From positions 1 to 11,053 of the forward strand of contig JAFQVC010000132.1 of assembly GCA_017408205.1 (NCBI GenBank): a stretch of DNA of 11,053 bases, written 5' to 3'. The notes under the pieces were generated by a model that saw only the letters and a program-made list of their open reading frames with translations, searched no databases and was not told the DNA's origin. A program made the translations under genes and the position numbers. Origin of the DNA: Clostridia bacterium (lineage in GTDB: Bacteria; Bacillota; Clostridia; Monoglobales; Firm-18). Of the stretch, positions 1 to 7,359 are shown piece after piece (the stretch's first letter is position 1; every line of letters begins with the position of its first letter).

Positions 1-1082
<1,082 letters not shown>

Positions 1083-1110
1083 CTACTCCCCTAAAATAAA
1101 TTCACAATAA

Positions 1111-1139
1111 ATTATACACCTATTTTTTTTCATTTGCAA
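1111..1139 (-). promoter_or_regulatory. Sigma-A promoter of gdhA
   Basis: On the minus strand, TTGCAA (1134-1139) is followed by a 17-base spacer and a perfect TATAAT (1111-1116). Transcription should begin near 1104, giving a leader of about 28 bases that contains the AGGGGAG ribosome site. Confidence 0.8.
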
Positions 1140-1143
1140 TATT

Positions 1144-1170
1144 TTTTTTGAAAAAAATGTCACATTTTTT
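1144..1170 (-). terminator. Possible A/T-rich terminator after the VanW gene
   Basis: Just past the VanW stop codon the sequence can fold as AAAAAATG / CATTTTTT (1152-1159 with 1163-1170) around a 3-base loop, with a T run on the exit side of the minus strand. The stem has only one G-C pair, so it may be weak; it also reads as a hairpin on the other strand. Confidence 0.4.
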
Positions 1171-2760
1171 CTATTCTTCGACGATTTTTTCGTCAGTTTC
1201 GGGTAAATCTGTGATTTCAACCTCTTCAATAATTTCTTCTCCGTCTTGTGCCGGCTCTTCTGTAATTTCTTGTTCAATTACTTCGGGTTGTACTATTTTA
1301 CCAACTTCAACAATTCGCGGCATAGCATAATAAACACTTTTATGAACAAAAGAACTTTTAATAAACTGTCCGTCTTTATAATAGTTTTTAAAAGTTTCTA
1401 CGGTTACACCGTTTTGTCCTGTCTGCACTACTCTTTCTTCGCCTTCAGCCAGGTCATCCACTTCCCGTTCAATAGTTTCTGGTGATGTTGAGCCAACAAT
1501 TTTGTTTGTAAGTTTTATATCATAATAACTGTCGTCTTTAACACCTAAAATGTTAACTGTAAGAACTCCGCCTGACGCAAAACATTCAATCTTTATAGGA
1601 AAGGGCTTATCGTTCATAAATTTATAATCAATTGTTCCGTAAGAAACAGTTGCATCTTGTCCCGACGGAAGATAACTGATAGTATATGAATGATTTGTCC
1701 TTGAAACTGTTTTCAAATCCGCCATTAACTGTGCACCGTAAAGTGTTGAAGAAACCTGGCAGATTCCGCCTCCTACTCCGTTTTCAAGACCTGTGGCGGT
1801 ATATACTCCTGCATCTTTAAACCCATTCTCGTATGTTCTTGGACCTACAACATTGTTATATGAAAATACTTCACCGGGTTTTAAAATTGTGCCATTAATT
1901 TTCTGTGCCGCAATTGCAATGTTTTTTGACCTGCCCACAACACCTGCATTATATCTTGATGTTAGAGTTGCCAGTACATCACCAAACAGTATTTTATCTT
2001 CAAGATAACGGGCGGTAATTTCTGCCTTTAAAATTTCTTCGGTCTCCAGTGTAAATTTCTTTTCACCGCTATTGATTTTATCTTTCAACTGTTCGAAATT
2101 TACTTTAAACCCATCTTTTTCGGGAATTATATCCTTGTTTTCGCTTTCATAATCTATTTCAGCATTAACAGCGGGCTGACATATCAATTCGTAACATTTC
2201 TCTGCCGACACTTCGTTTGTAAACAATAAATCAATATCCGAAAAATCAGTATAATTTAATCTTCTTGCAATTTCGTAGTATGTGTTCTGAACATCAGGTA
2301 CATTCTTATTTAAATCAACTTCAACAGTTTTTAAATCATCGCTGACGGTGCAAAAATCAGAAATGTCATTATCTCTTACAAACGAAAGGATAAATGCTTC
2401 AATGGCTTCGTCATTGAGATTAACAACGGGATAAACTGTATTATCTGTAAGTTTCATAAAGGGGCTTTCGTTTATTAATGCCTTTAAATATTCAATGGTC
2501 TTTTCGGTATTTACCGACTGCAGTTGGGCAGCAGGAATTTCGTCTTTGAATTCACCGCTTACCAAAACGATTTTTTTGTCAGCATAATAGTCGTTTACGG
2601 ACTGCATAACAAAACTCTCCAAATCGTTATAAGCGTCTGCTGTTACAGGATTACCCAAAAAACTGTATGTATAAAAATAATATAAATATGAGAAAAATCC
2701 GCCAACTAAAATCAGCAGACACAATAGAGAACACACAATCCAAATGACAGTTTTTTTCAA
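1171..2760 (-). CDS. Membrane-anchored VanW-family protein with G5 domain
   Basis: A 529-residue protein predicted to sit outside the membrane on an N-terminal anchor. Residues 5-33 form one hydrophobic segment. Residues about 40-290 look like the extracellular region that precedes VanW domains in YoaR-type proteins, which are putative peptidoglycan-binding. The VanW domain is about 297-390 (YNNVVGPRTYENGF, then GGGICQVSSTLY at 330-341). A G5 domain follows at about 420-488, and the last 40 residues are a very acidic tail. VanW is found in some vancomycin-resistance clusters but its biochemical role is not established; there are no vanA/H/X genes here, so no resistance is implied. The TTG at 2760 is chosen because GGGGG lies 8 bases upstream and the promoter at 2792-2820 lies inside the longer 2862 reading, whose extra 34 residues could not be made from that transcript. 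It follows spoIIP by 56 bases but has its own vegetative promoter. Confidence 0.88.
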   Translation of the reverse strand: MKKTVIWIVCSLLCLLILVGGFFSYLYYFYTYSFLGNPVTADAYNDLESFVMQSVNDYYADKKIVLVSGEFKDEIPAAQLQSVNTEKTIEYLKALINESPFMKLTDNTVYPVVNLNDEAIEAFILSFVRDNDISDFCTVSDDLKTVEVDLNKNVPDVQNTYYEIARRLNYTDFSDIDLLFTNEVSAEKCYELICQPAVNAEIDYESENKDIIPEKDGFKVNFEQLKDKINSGEKKFTLETEEILKAEITARYLEDKILFGDVLATLTSRYNAGVVGRSKNIAIAAQKINGTILKPGEVFSYNNVVGPRTYENGFKDAGVYTATGLENGVGGGICQVSSTLYGAQLMADLKTVSRTNHSYTISYLPSGQDATVSYGTIDYKFMNDKPFPIKIECFASGGVLTVNILGVKDDSYYDIKLTNKIVGSTSPETIEREVDDLAEGEERVVQTGQNGVTVETFKNYYKDGQFIKSSFVHKSVYYAMPRIVEVGKIVQPEVIEQEITEEPAQDGEEIIEEVEITDLPETDEKIVEE

Positions 2761-2768
2761 CTGAACAA

Positions 2769-2773
2769 CCCCC
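2769..2773 (-). promoter_or_regulatory. Ribosome site fixing the TTG start of the VanW gene
   Basis: GGGGG on the minus strand lies 8 bases before the TTG at 2760. No ATG with a comparable site lies between the promoter and this TTG. Confidence 0.7.
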
Positions 2774-2791
2774 AAAAATGTTATTAAGACA

Positions 2792-2820
2792 AGTATATCA
2801 TTAATTAAATTGTCTGTCAA
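2792..2820 (-). promoter_or_regulatory. Strong sigma-A promoter of the VanW gene
   Basis: Consensus TTGACA (2815-2820), 17-base spacer, TATACT (2792-2797), with a TG one base before the -10 (extended -10). The TGA stop codon of spoIIP lies inside the -35 hexamer. Transcription should start near 2785, so the VanW gene can be expressed in vegetative cells independently of the sporulation genes upstream. Confidence 0.85.
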
Positions 2821-3851
2821 TCGGTAATGTATGACAACATATCGCCAAGGGCATAACCGCAAAGTTTTGCCGAATTTATTGCTTCTTCAAGAGTGTTCCC
2901 CGTAGTTCCTACCTCAAGTATTATTGAACCAAGAGTAAGATGAGTATTAAAACGCTCTCTTCTTAAATCAATATCTCTGGCAAGTGTAGGATATAACAAG
3001 TTTAATCTGCGCTGATATTTTAATGCAAATTTAAGGTTTTCACGCCAGTTGGGGTTATCGATACCGTTAGCATCGGTACCTGATACAATCATAACCTGTG
3101 CAGTACTCATTCCATCAATATCAGTAGCAAGTTTATATACGTTTCCGTTACTTTCAACGGCATCTCTGTGAATATCGATAACCATTTTTATCGACGGGTA
3201 CTTTTTAAGATTGTTTTCAATCGTCTTTTGTGCATTAAGATATGAACCGTTGTACGAAGGATAATCGTGAACTGTTGTGTCGTGCACCGCAATAACTCCC
3301 TTACTTTCAAGGGCTTCTTTAAATTCTTTGCCTACTCTGACGACGTTATAGTCAGGATTTTGCGTTCTGTTGGAATCCGACTGGTCATAAGGAGAATCTG
3401 CGGTTTTCAAATAGCATTCTGACGTGTGTGTATGTACAATCAGGACTGATGGCTCGTTTTTATTAATTCGAAACTTCAAGTCCTGATTAATTAATGTTTC
3501 TGTATCAATTACATAATCGGTACTGTTTTTAACCTTTACTCCTGCAGACGTGTTGTATGCTTCGATTTTCGGTGTTTCCACAGTTTTTGAAACAACTGTT
3601 ACTTCGGTATTGTCAGCTGCCACCGTTTCGTTTTCAATTATTTTCATTGGATTATTTATATCAAATCCAAAAACCGCTTTGCTTAAGTTGATTCTGTCTG
3701 TTTTATAAGCAAGAACAGGTGCGGAATGCGATATTAAAGATACAAGCATATTCTGAGATATATATTCACTTATTTCTGTAAAAATCGCTTGTCCAAACAA
3801 CAAAGTAAATATAATTGTTAAAACAGCAAAAATCTTAAATTTAATATTCAA
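2817..3851 (-). CDS. spoIIP: Stage II sporulation protein P, peptidoglycan hydrolase
   Basis: SpoIIP is a membrane-anchored amidase/endopeptidase that works with SpoIID and SpoIIM to thin septal peptidoglycan and drive engulfment of the forespore. The 344-residue protein has an N-terminal hydrophobic anchor (about residues 6-26), a variable linker, and the catalytic domain from about 135 to the end. The metal-site motifs are visible: HTHTSE (His140, His142, Glu145), DIHRD (His228), and ILEVG (Glu313) near the C-terminus. It is shorter than the roughly 400-residue Bacillus subtilis protein, mostly in the linker. The start is TTG at 3851 with GGAGG 7 bases upstream. It follows gpr by 46 bases, the normal order in spore formers; cotranscription with gpr and a separate mother-cell promoter are both possible. 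Confidence 0.95.
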   Translation of the reverse strand: MNIKFKIFAVLTIIFTLLFGQAIFTEISEYISQNMLVSLISHSAPVLAYKTDRINLSKAVFGFDINNPMKIIENETVAADNTEVTVVSKTVETPKIEAYNTSAGVKVKNSTDYVIDTETLINQDLKFRINKNEPSVLIVHTHTSECYLKTADSPYDQSDSNRTQNPDYNVVRVGKEFKEALESKGVIAVHDTTVHDYPSYNGSYLNAQKTIENNLKKYPSIKMVIDIHRDAVESNGNVYKLATDIDGMSTAQVMIVSGTDANGIDNPNWRENLKFALKYQRRLNLLYPTLARDIDLRRERFNTHLTLGSIILEVGTTGNTLEEAINSAKLCGYALGDMLSYITD

Positions 3852-3858
3852 TATTCCA

Positions 3859-3863
3859 CCTCC
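3859..3863 (-). promoter_or_regulatory. Ribosome site fixing the TTG start of spoIIP
   Basis: A perfect GGAGG on the minus strand lies 7 bases before the TTG at 3851. No ATG or GTG in frame nearby has a comparable site, so the rarer TTG start is well supported. Confidence 0.8.
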
Positions 3864-3871
3864 GTAATTAA

Positions 3872-3900
3872 GATATATGAGAGGTTAAATACTGATATTA
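3872..3900 (-). promoter_or_regulatory. Weak candidate sigma-E promoter of spoIIP
   Basis: CATATATC (3872-3879) partly matches the sigma-E -10 (CATACAnT), and TAATAT (3895-3900, over the gpr stop codon) lies 15 bases upstream. The geometry would put the start just before the spoIIP ribosome site. B. subtilis spoIIP is sigma-E dependent, which makes this plausible, but the match is imperfect. Confidence 0.3.
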
Positions 3901-4866
3901 CTTATATTTGTTAATATCATCAATTGTCACACCTTTGTGCAATGAAATATTAATACCGTTTGCAATAATCTCGGAAATGTCCTCAATTATTTCGTCAACT
4001 TCTTTAGGCGTTACAACAAGATTAATATATTCCTTGGTTAAAATCTCATTAATCAGAGCGTATTTTTCGTTTTTATCCACATTATTGAGAATCTTGTAAA
4101 ACTGCGGAGAGCTTTTAGACTGTGAAATAAGTTTATCAAGAACCAAATCAATAGTATCGTTAGCCATAGTGGCAGCATCAACAACTGTCGGAACTCCTAT
4201 TGCTATTACGGGCACACCCATAGTTTCATTGTTAATTGCCATTCTGAAATTTCCTATTCCGCTGCCCGGTGTAAGCCCTGTATCAGATAACTGTATTGTA
4301 GTACTTACTCTTTCAAGTTTTCGTGATGCAAGTGCATCAATGACTATCAGTAAATCCGGCTTGATTCTGCTTACAACACCCTTTAAAATCTCGCCCGTCT
4401 CTATACCTGTTATGCCTAAAACACCGGGGGAAAGTGCACATACAGGTCTAATACCGTCTTCAAGTTCTTCGGGCATATACTGAAAAAGATGTCTTGTCAC
4501 AAGCAACTGCGACACAACTTTAGGACCTAACGCATCGGCGGTAATTTTGCTGTTGCCAAGTCCGACTACGAGCACAGTTTTATTCTCATCAACAGTGACT
4601 AACTCGTTAAGTTTTTGTGACAAAACTTTAATGGTATCACGGTAACTTTGTTCAGTTTTATGGATTAGTTCAGGTATTTCCAGAGTAATATAATTTCCCG
4701 ACGGTTTTCCAAGTGCTTTTTCGCCACTTTTGTCGGTTATTTTTACTGTTGTTATTGTAATTTGATTATAAGTTTTTGTTTCAACAGTCACCCCGTCGGG
4801 ACTCTGGTTATTGTCTTCATTATAAATCTCGTTTGCCTCTAACGCCAAATCTGTACGTTTCTCCAT
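3898..4866 (-). CDS. gpr: Germination protease (small acid-soluble spore protein protease)
   Basis: GPR is an atypical aspartic protease that degrades the DNA-protecting SASP proteins when spores germinate. It is made as an inactive zymogen in the forespore and cuts off its own short N-terminal propeptide. The 322-residue protein aligns along its length with the Bacillus megaterium enzyme. Asp111 (ITADALGP) and Asp177 (IDALA) correspond to its catalytic Asp127 and Asp193; PGSGIGN and the C-terminal TPKEVD are also kept. The ATG at 4866 is chosen for its GAGGTG site 6 bases upstream; an earlier ATG at 4920 lacks one and would add 18 residues. With this start the processing site RTD|LALEA leaves a propeptide of only six residues. 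It diverges from rpsT across 124 bases. A TGAATA at 4914-4919 resembles a forespore -35, but no convincing -10 follows. Confidence 0.96.
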   Translation of the reverse strand: MEKRTDLALEANEIYNEDNNQSPDGVTVETKTYNQITITTVKITDKSGEKALGKPSGNYITLEIPELIHKTEQSYRDTIKVLSQKLNELVTVDENKTVLVVGLGNSKITADALGPKVVSQLLVTRHLFQYMPEELEDGIRPVCALSPGVLGITGIETGEILKGVVSRIKPDLLIVIDALASRKLERVSTTIQLSDTGLTPGSGIGNFRMAINNETMGVPVIAIGVPTVVDAATMANDTIDLVLDKLISQSKSSPQFYKILNNVDKNEKYALINEILTKEYINLVVTPKEVDEIIEDISEIIANGINISLHKGVTIDDINKYK

Positions 4867-4872
4867 ATATCT

Positions 4873-4878
4873 CACCTC
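4873..4878 (-). promoter_or_regulatory. Ribosome site fixing the gpr start
   Basis: GAGGTG on the minus strand lies 6 bases before the ATG at 4866. The upstream in-frame ATG at 4920 has only A/T-rich sequence and poor ribosome pairing before it. Confidence 0.75.
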
Positions 4879-4880
4879 TG

Positions 4881-4956
4881 TTTTTAAATATTTTTTAAAA
4901 AAATAAGAAAAAATATTCAAAAAAAACTTGCATTTTCCAAATTATTGTGTTACAAT
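4881..4956 (+). promoter_or_regulatory. rpsT promoter with UP-like A/T tract
   Basis: TTGCAT (4928-4933), a 17-base spacer and TACAAT (4951-4956) form a good sigma-A promoter. The 46 bases just upstream (4881-4926) contain only one G and one C and several A and T tracts, as expected of an UP element that binds the RNA polymerase alpha subunit. The start should be near 4963. The same stretch must hold whatever promoter drives gpr in the opposite direction. Confidence 0.8.
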
Positions 4957-4990
4957 ACAATTTGTGTAATGACGTTTAGGAGGTGAAACT

Positions 4991-5254
4991 ATGCCAAATA
5001 TTAAATCAGCAAAGAAAAGAGTTAAGGTTATAAACACCAAAACATTGCGTAATCAAATGCTAAAATCAGAATTAAAAACATATATAAAGAAATTTGAACT
5101 TCTTGTTGAAAACGGCAACAAAGATGAAGTTCTTGACGCTTATAAAACTGCAGTTAAAAAGTTAGACCAAGCAATAAGCAAAGGTATTATGCATAAAAAT
5201 ACCGGTGCAAGAAAAAAATCTCAACTTACAGTTAAACTTAACAAAGTAGCGTAA
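4991..5254 (+). CDS. rpsT: 30S ribosomal protein S20
   Basis: S20 is a primary 16S rRNA-binding protein of the small ribosomal subunit. The 87-residue, lysine-rich protein starts [10 protein letters not shown], the typical S20 N-terminus, and contains the conserved [15 protein letters not shown] stretch (here [11 protein letters not shown] at about 67-77). Length matches the family. AGGAGGTG at 4978-4985 is a near-perfect ribosome site. It is the only plus-strand gene in the window and is monocistronic: a strong promoter precedes it and a strong hairpin terminator follows 11 bases after the stop. Placement divergent from gpr-spoIIP is standard in spore-forming Bacillota. Confidence 0.98.
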   Translation: MPNIKSAKKRVKVINTKTLRNQMLKSELKTYIKKFELLVENGNKDEVLDAYKTAVKKLDQAISKGIMHKNTGARKKSQLTVKLNKVA

Positions 5255-5255
5255 C

Positions 5256-5297
5256 AAAAAAAACACCGCATAGGATATTTCCTATGCGGATTTTTTT
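5256..5297. terminator. Bidirectional intrinsic terminator between rpsT and the hydrogenase-like gene
   Basis: A perfect 10-base-pair stem, CCGCATAGGA (5266-5275) with TCCTATGCGG (5280-5289), closes a TATT loop. It is followed by seven T on the plus strand (5291-5297) and by eight T on the minus strand (complement of 5256-5263). It therefore serves both rpsT and the four-gene operon arriving from the right; on the minus strand the stem begins only a few bases after the stop codon. Confidence 0.93.
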
Positions 5298-6555
5298 ATT
5301 CTGCAAGATGTTTTAATTTTTCTTTTAGTTTAAAAATGCAATCTGTCTTTTTGGCATAACCTTTTACTATATCTTCTGCCATAGCGTGACAGGATGGGCT
5401 TCCACAGGAACCGCAGTCAATCTGTGGTAAATCGTTATACAGTTCTTCTATTTCAGTGAGCATCCTAAGTGCTACTTCCATATTTTCATCAAGTTTCATT
5501 ACTGCATTGAATTCTACGGGACAAGTCCACTTGACTGCATCTTCTATTTCTTTTGTAAAATCAACTTTTGACGGAACAAGTTTTGTGTTGTCAAGAACAC
5601 TGTTAAGTTTCGTTTTTGCTACAAACGGATTTTCAACAGTAAGAGGTCCGCCGATACATCCGCCTACACAAGATGATGCCTCTACAAAATCAATATCATT
5701 TAAAAAGCCAGCATCAATCTGCTCAAAAATCTTAATAACGTCGTGAATTCCGTCAACCGCAATATAATTCTCGGTTTTAAGTCCGATACTTTCCCCGCTG
5801 TTTTTTGCCCATTTAACACCCTCGATACCTGCGCTTGCAATAAGTTCGGGGTCTTTAATATTTTTCATAACGGGCAAAAGTGCCTTGTAAATTTCATTAA
5901 TCGGAATACACCCCGATACCTTGGATTCAGAAACACCTATAGGTGAGTAACTGCACGTAACTTTAGCGGCACAGGGGGTTATAAAAAATACGCCGATATC
6001 TTCACTTGGAAGGTTAGTTTTTGAAATTGCCTCCTCTAAAGACAATTTTGCCGCAATTTCAATAGGAGCAAGCAAAGGCAAAATATTATCGATAAGGTTT
6101 GGAAACTTAACTTTTATAAGGCGTGTAACCGCAGGGCAAGCAGAACTAATTACCGGCTTTTGAACATTATTCTCGGCAATGTATTTTTTTGTTGCCAGTG
6201 TTACAAGTTCCGCCGCACGTGCAACCTCAAAAACCTCGTCAAAACCAATTTTTTTAAGGCCATTCAGTATAAGATTAATATCGGGTTTGTTTTTAAACTG
6301 AACATATAACGATGGTGCAGGCAAAGCAATTTTATACTTGTATTTATTAATTGATGAGAGATTGTCAGTTACCGCTTTTTTGGCTCTGTAGGGGCATACT
6401 TTAATACACTCACCGCAGTCAATACAGCGTTCCTTTATTATTCTTGCCTTACCGTTTCTTACTCTGATTGCTTCGGTAGGACATCTTTTTATACAATTGG
6501 TACATCCTCTGCACAAATCTTTGTCCAGAGTAACGGAATGAAAATATGTATTCAT
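5296..6555 (-). CDS. [FeFe]-hydrogenase-like iron-sulfur protein, probably sensory
   Basis: A 419-residue cytoplasmic iron-sulfur protein. Two ferredoxin-type [4Fe-4S] motifs come first (Cys15/18/21/25 and Cys44/47/50/54). The hydrogenase H-cluster domain follows at about 75-345, and a C-terminal [4Fe-4S] motif of the PF04060 type last (Cys381/384/389/406). All four H-cluster cysteines are present: Cys140, Cys195, Cys296 and Cys300. The surrounding motifs differ from catalytic hydrogenases. L1 reads SSACP, with Ala139 at the proton-relay cysteine; L2 reads TPCAAK, with Thr in place of Met but Lys198 kept; L3 reads EASSCVGGC, with Ser in place of Met. Such changes are known in putative sensory [FeFe]-hydrogenases. 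No PAS domain, diaphorase subunit or maturation gene (hydE/F/G) is present here. The ATG at 6555 has GGAG 8 bases upstream. It is last in the cysK operon, 16 bases after the ATPase gene. Biological output is inferred, not shown. Confidence 0.88.
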   Translation of the reverse strand: MNTYFHSVTLDKDLCRGCTNCIKRCPTEAIRVRNGKARIIKERCIDCGECIKVCPYRAKKAVTDNLSSINKYKYKIALPAPSLYVQFKNKPDINLILNGLKKIGFDEVFEVARAAELVTLATKKYIAENNVQKPVISSACPAVTRLIKVKFPNLIDNILPLLAPIEIAAKLSLEEAISKTNLPSEDIGVFFITPCAAKVTCSYSPIGVSESKVSGCIPINEIYKALLPVMKNIKDPELIASAGIEGVKWAKNSGESIGLKTENYIAVDGIHDVIKIFEQIDAGFLNDIDFVEASSCVGGCIGGPLTVENPFVAKTKLNSVLDNTKLVPSKVDFTKEIEDAVKWTCPVEFNAVMKLDENMEVALRMLTEIEELYNDLPQIDCGSCGSPSCHAMAEDIVKGYAKKTDCIFKLKEKLKHLAE

Positions 6556-6571
6556 AAGAACAACTCCATAT

Positions 6572-6982
6572 TTACAGATTAACGGTCATTGTTACGGTTG
6601 TACCCTTTCCAACTTCGGAAGTAACAACCATATCATCAGAATATTTTTTCATATTGGGAAGTCCCATACCCGCACCAAAACCAAGTTCACGTATTTCCGT
6701 AGTTGCGGTAGAGTATCCCTCTTTCATTGCAAGTTCAATATTTGGTATTCCGGGACCGTTGTCTTTAAAAATCATTTTAATATTGTCGGGGGAAATAATA
6801 ACATCGGCACATCCGCCACCCCCGTGAATTACTGTATTAATCTCTGCTTCGTACATTGCAATTGCAACTTTTCTTATTATTGCAGGATTAACTGATAGTT
6901 GGGACAAAACTTTCTTAACAGCGCTTGATGCTTTACCTGCCGCCAAAAAATCGTCACCGCTTATTTCATAATGTAATTTCAT
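6572..6982 (-). CDS. RsbW/RsbT-like ATP-binding protein (anti-sigma/serine kinase type)
   Basis: A 136-residue stand-alone GHKL ATPase domain. The N box is EAEINTVIHG (Asn49), the G1 box DNGPGI (74-79), and the G2 box GFGAGMGLPNMKK (101-113), the last very close to RsbT and SpoIIAB-type proteins. Relatives bind sigma factors or phosphorylate STAS-domain antagonists on serine, but no sigma factor, STAS protein or PP2C phosphatase lies in this window, so its partner is unknown. There is no sensor, histidine-phosphotransfer or membrane segment. The ribosome site GGAGGG (6988-6993) overlaps the last codon of the upstream gene, implying tight coupling. Proteins of this kind recur next to hydrogenase-like genes and DRTGG genes in clostridia, which supports a joint signalling role. 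Confidence 0.88.
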   Translation of the reverse strand: MKLHYEISGDDFLAAGKASSAVKKVLSQLSVNPAIIRKVAIAMYEAEINTVIHGGGGCADVIISPDNIKMIFKDNGPGIPNIELAMKEGYSTATTEIRELGFGAGMGLPNMKKYSDDMVVTSEVGKGTTVTMTVNL

Positions 6983-6992
6983 AGGAACCCTC

Positions 6993-7340
6993 CTAACAAA
7001 TAAGACCGTTATTATACAGTTTACCGCAGGAAACGTAAAGAGGATTCTCAGTACCTAAAAGCACCAGATTTGTATCATTTGCAAGGTCTATTAAGTCCTG
7101 AGATGGTTTCTTACCCCTTACAAAACAAATAGAATTAATATCCATCATTTCCGCAGTTCTTATAACCTGAAGATTCATAAGACCCGTTAGCAACAGTCCC
7201 TTGTCTTTGACATACGCAAGTACGTCACTCATAAGGTCAGCACCGCATGCCTGGTTAACCTCAACATTTGCGAGATAATCATCAGAATGATTTGTAAATA
7301 CAGTTGCATTCAAAATGTTTTTTACTTCAATTAACTTCAT
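6993..7340 (-). CDS. Small DRTGG-domain-like protein
   Basis: A 115-residue protein consisting almost entirely of a DRTGG-type domain. The recognisable core is GADLMSDVLAYV (33-44), a hydrophobic strand-helix region, CFVRGKKPSQDLIDLA (72-87), and a final VLLGTENPLYVSCGKLY segment. The signature itself is degenerate: the position of D-R-T-G-G reads like QACGA. DRTGG domains occur alone and in some phosphotransacetylase and CBS-domain proteins; their ligand is not established. It has four cysteines (32, 72, 106, 115), notable for its size. The ATG at 7340 is chosen because GGTGA lies 5 bases upstream. An alternative ATG at 7352 adds four residues, and the much longer reading from 7445 would overlap the end of cysK by 86 bases. 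The gap from cysK is 19 bases. Confidence 0.8.
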   Translation of the reverse strand: MKLIEVKNILNATVFTNHSDDYLANVEVNQACGADLMSDVLAYVKDKGLLLTGLMNLQVIRTAEMMDINSICFVRGKKPSQDLIDLANDTNLVLLGTENPLYVSCGKLYNNGLIC

Positions 7341-7345
7341 AATAA

Positions 7346-7350
7346 TCACC
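7346..7350 (-). promoter_or_regulatory. Weak ribosome site deciding the DRTGG-protein start
   Basis: GGTGA on the minus strand lies 5 bases before the ATG at 7340. A second ATG at 7352 has only GGGA immediately next to it, which is too close. The site is weaker than others in the operon, so translation may depend partly on ribosomes leaving cysK. Confidence 0.5.
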
Positions 7351-7359
7351 ATTCCCGTA

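Noticed and set aside
1171..2760. VanW as evidence of a vancomycin-resistance cluster
   Set aside because: VanW-domain proteins are common in Clostridia and no vanA/B, vanH, vanX or vanRS genes are in the window.
2761..2862. Upstream ATG start at 2862 for the VanW protein, adding 34 residues
   Set aside because: It overlaps the spoIIP end, has no good ribosome site, and the gene's own promoter (2792-2820) lies downstream of it; the TTG at 2760 with GGGGG fits better.
4886..4919. Sigma-F/G promoter for gpr starting with TGAATA
   Set aside because: The -35-like site has no matching CATnnTA-type -10 at 16-19 bases; too weak to annotate as a feature.
4867..4920. Upstream ATG start at 4920 for gpr
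   Set aside because: The extra 18 residues come from the A/T-rich rpsT upstream region with no ribosome site, while the ATG at 4866 has GAGGTG at good spacing.
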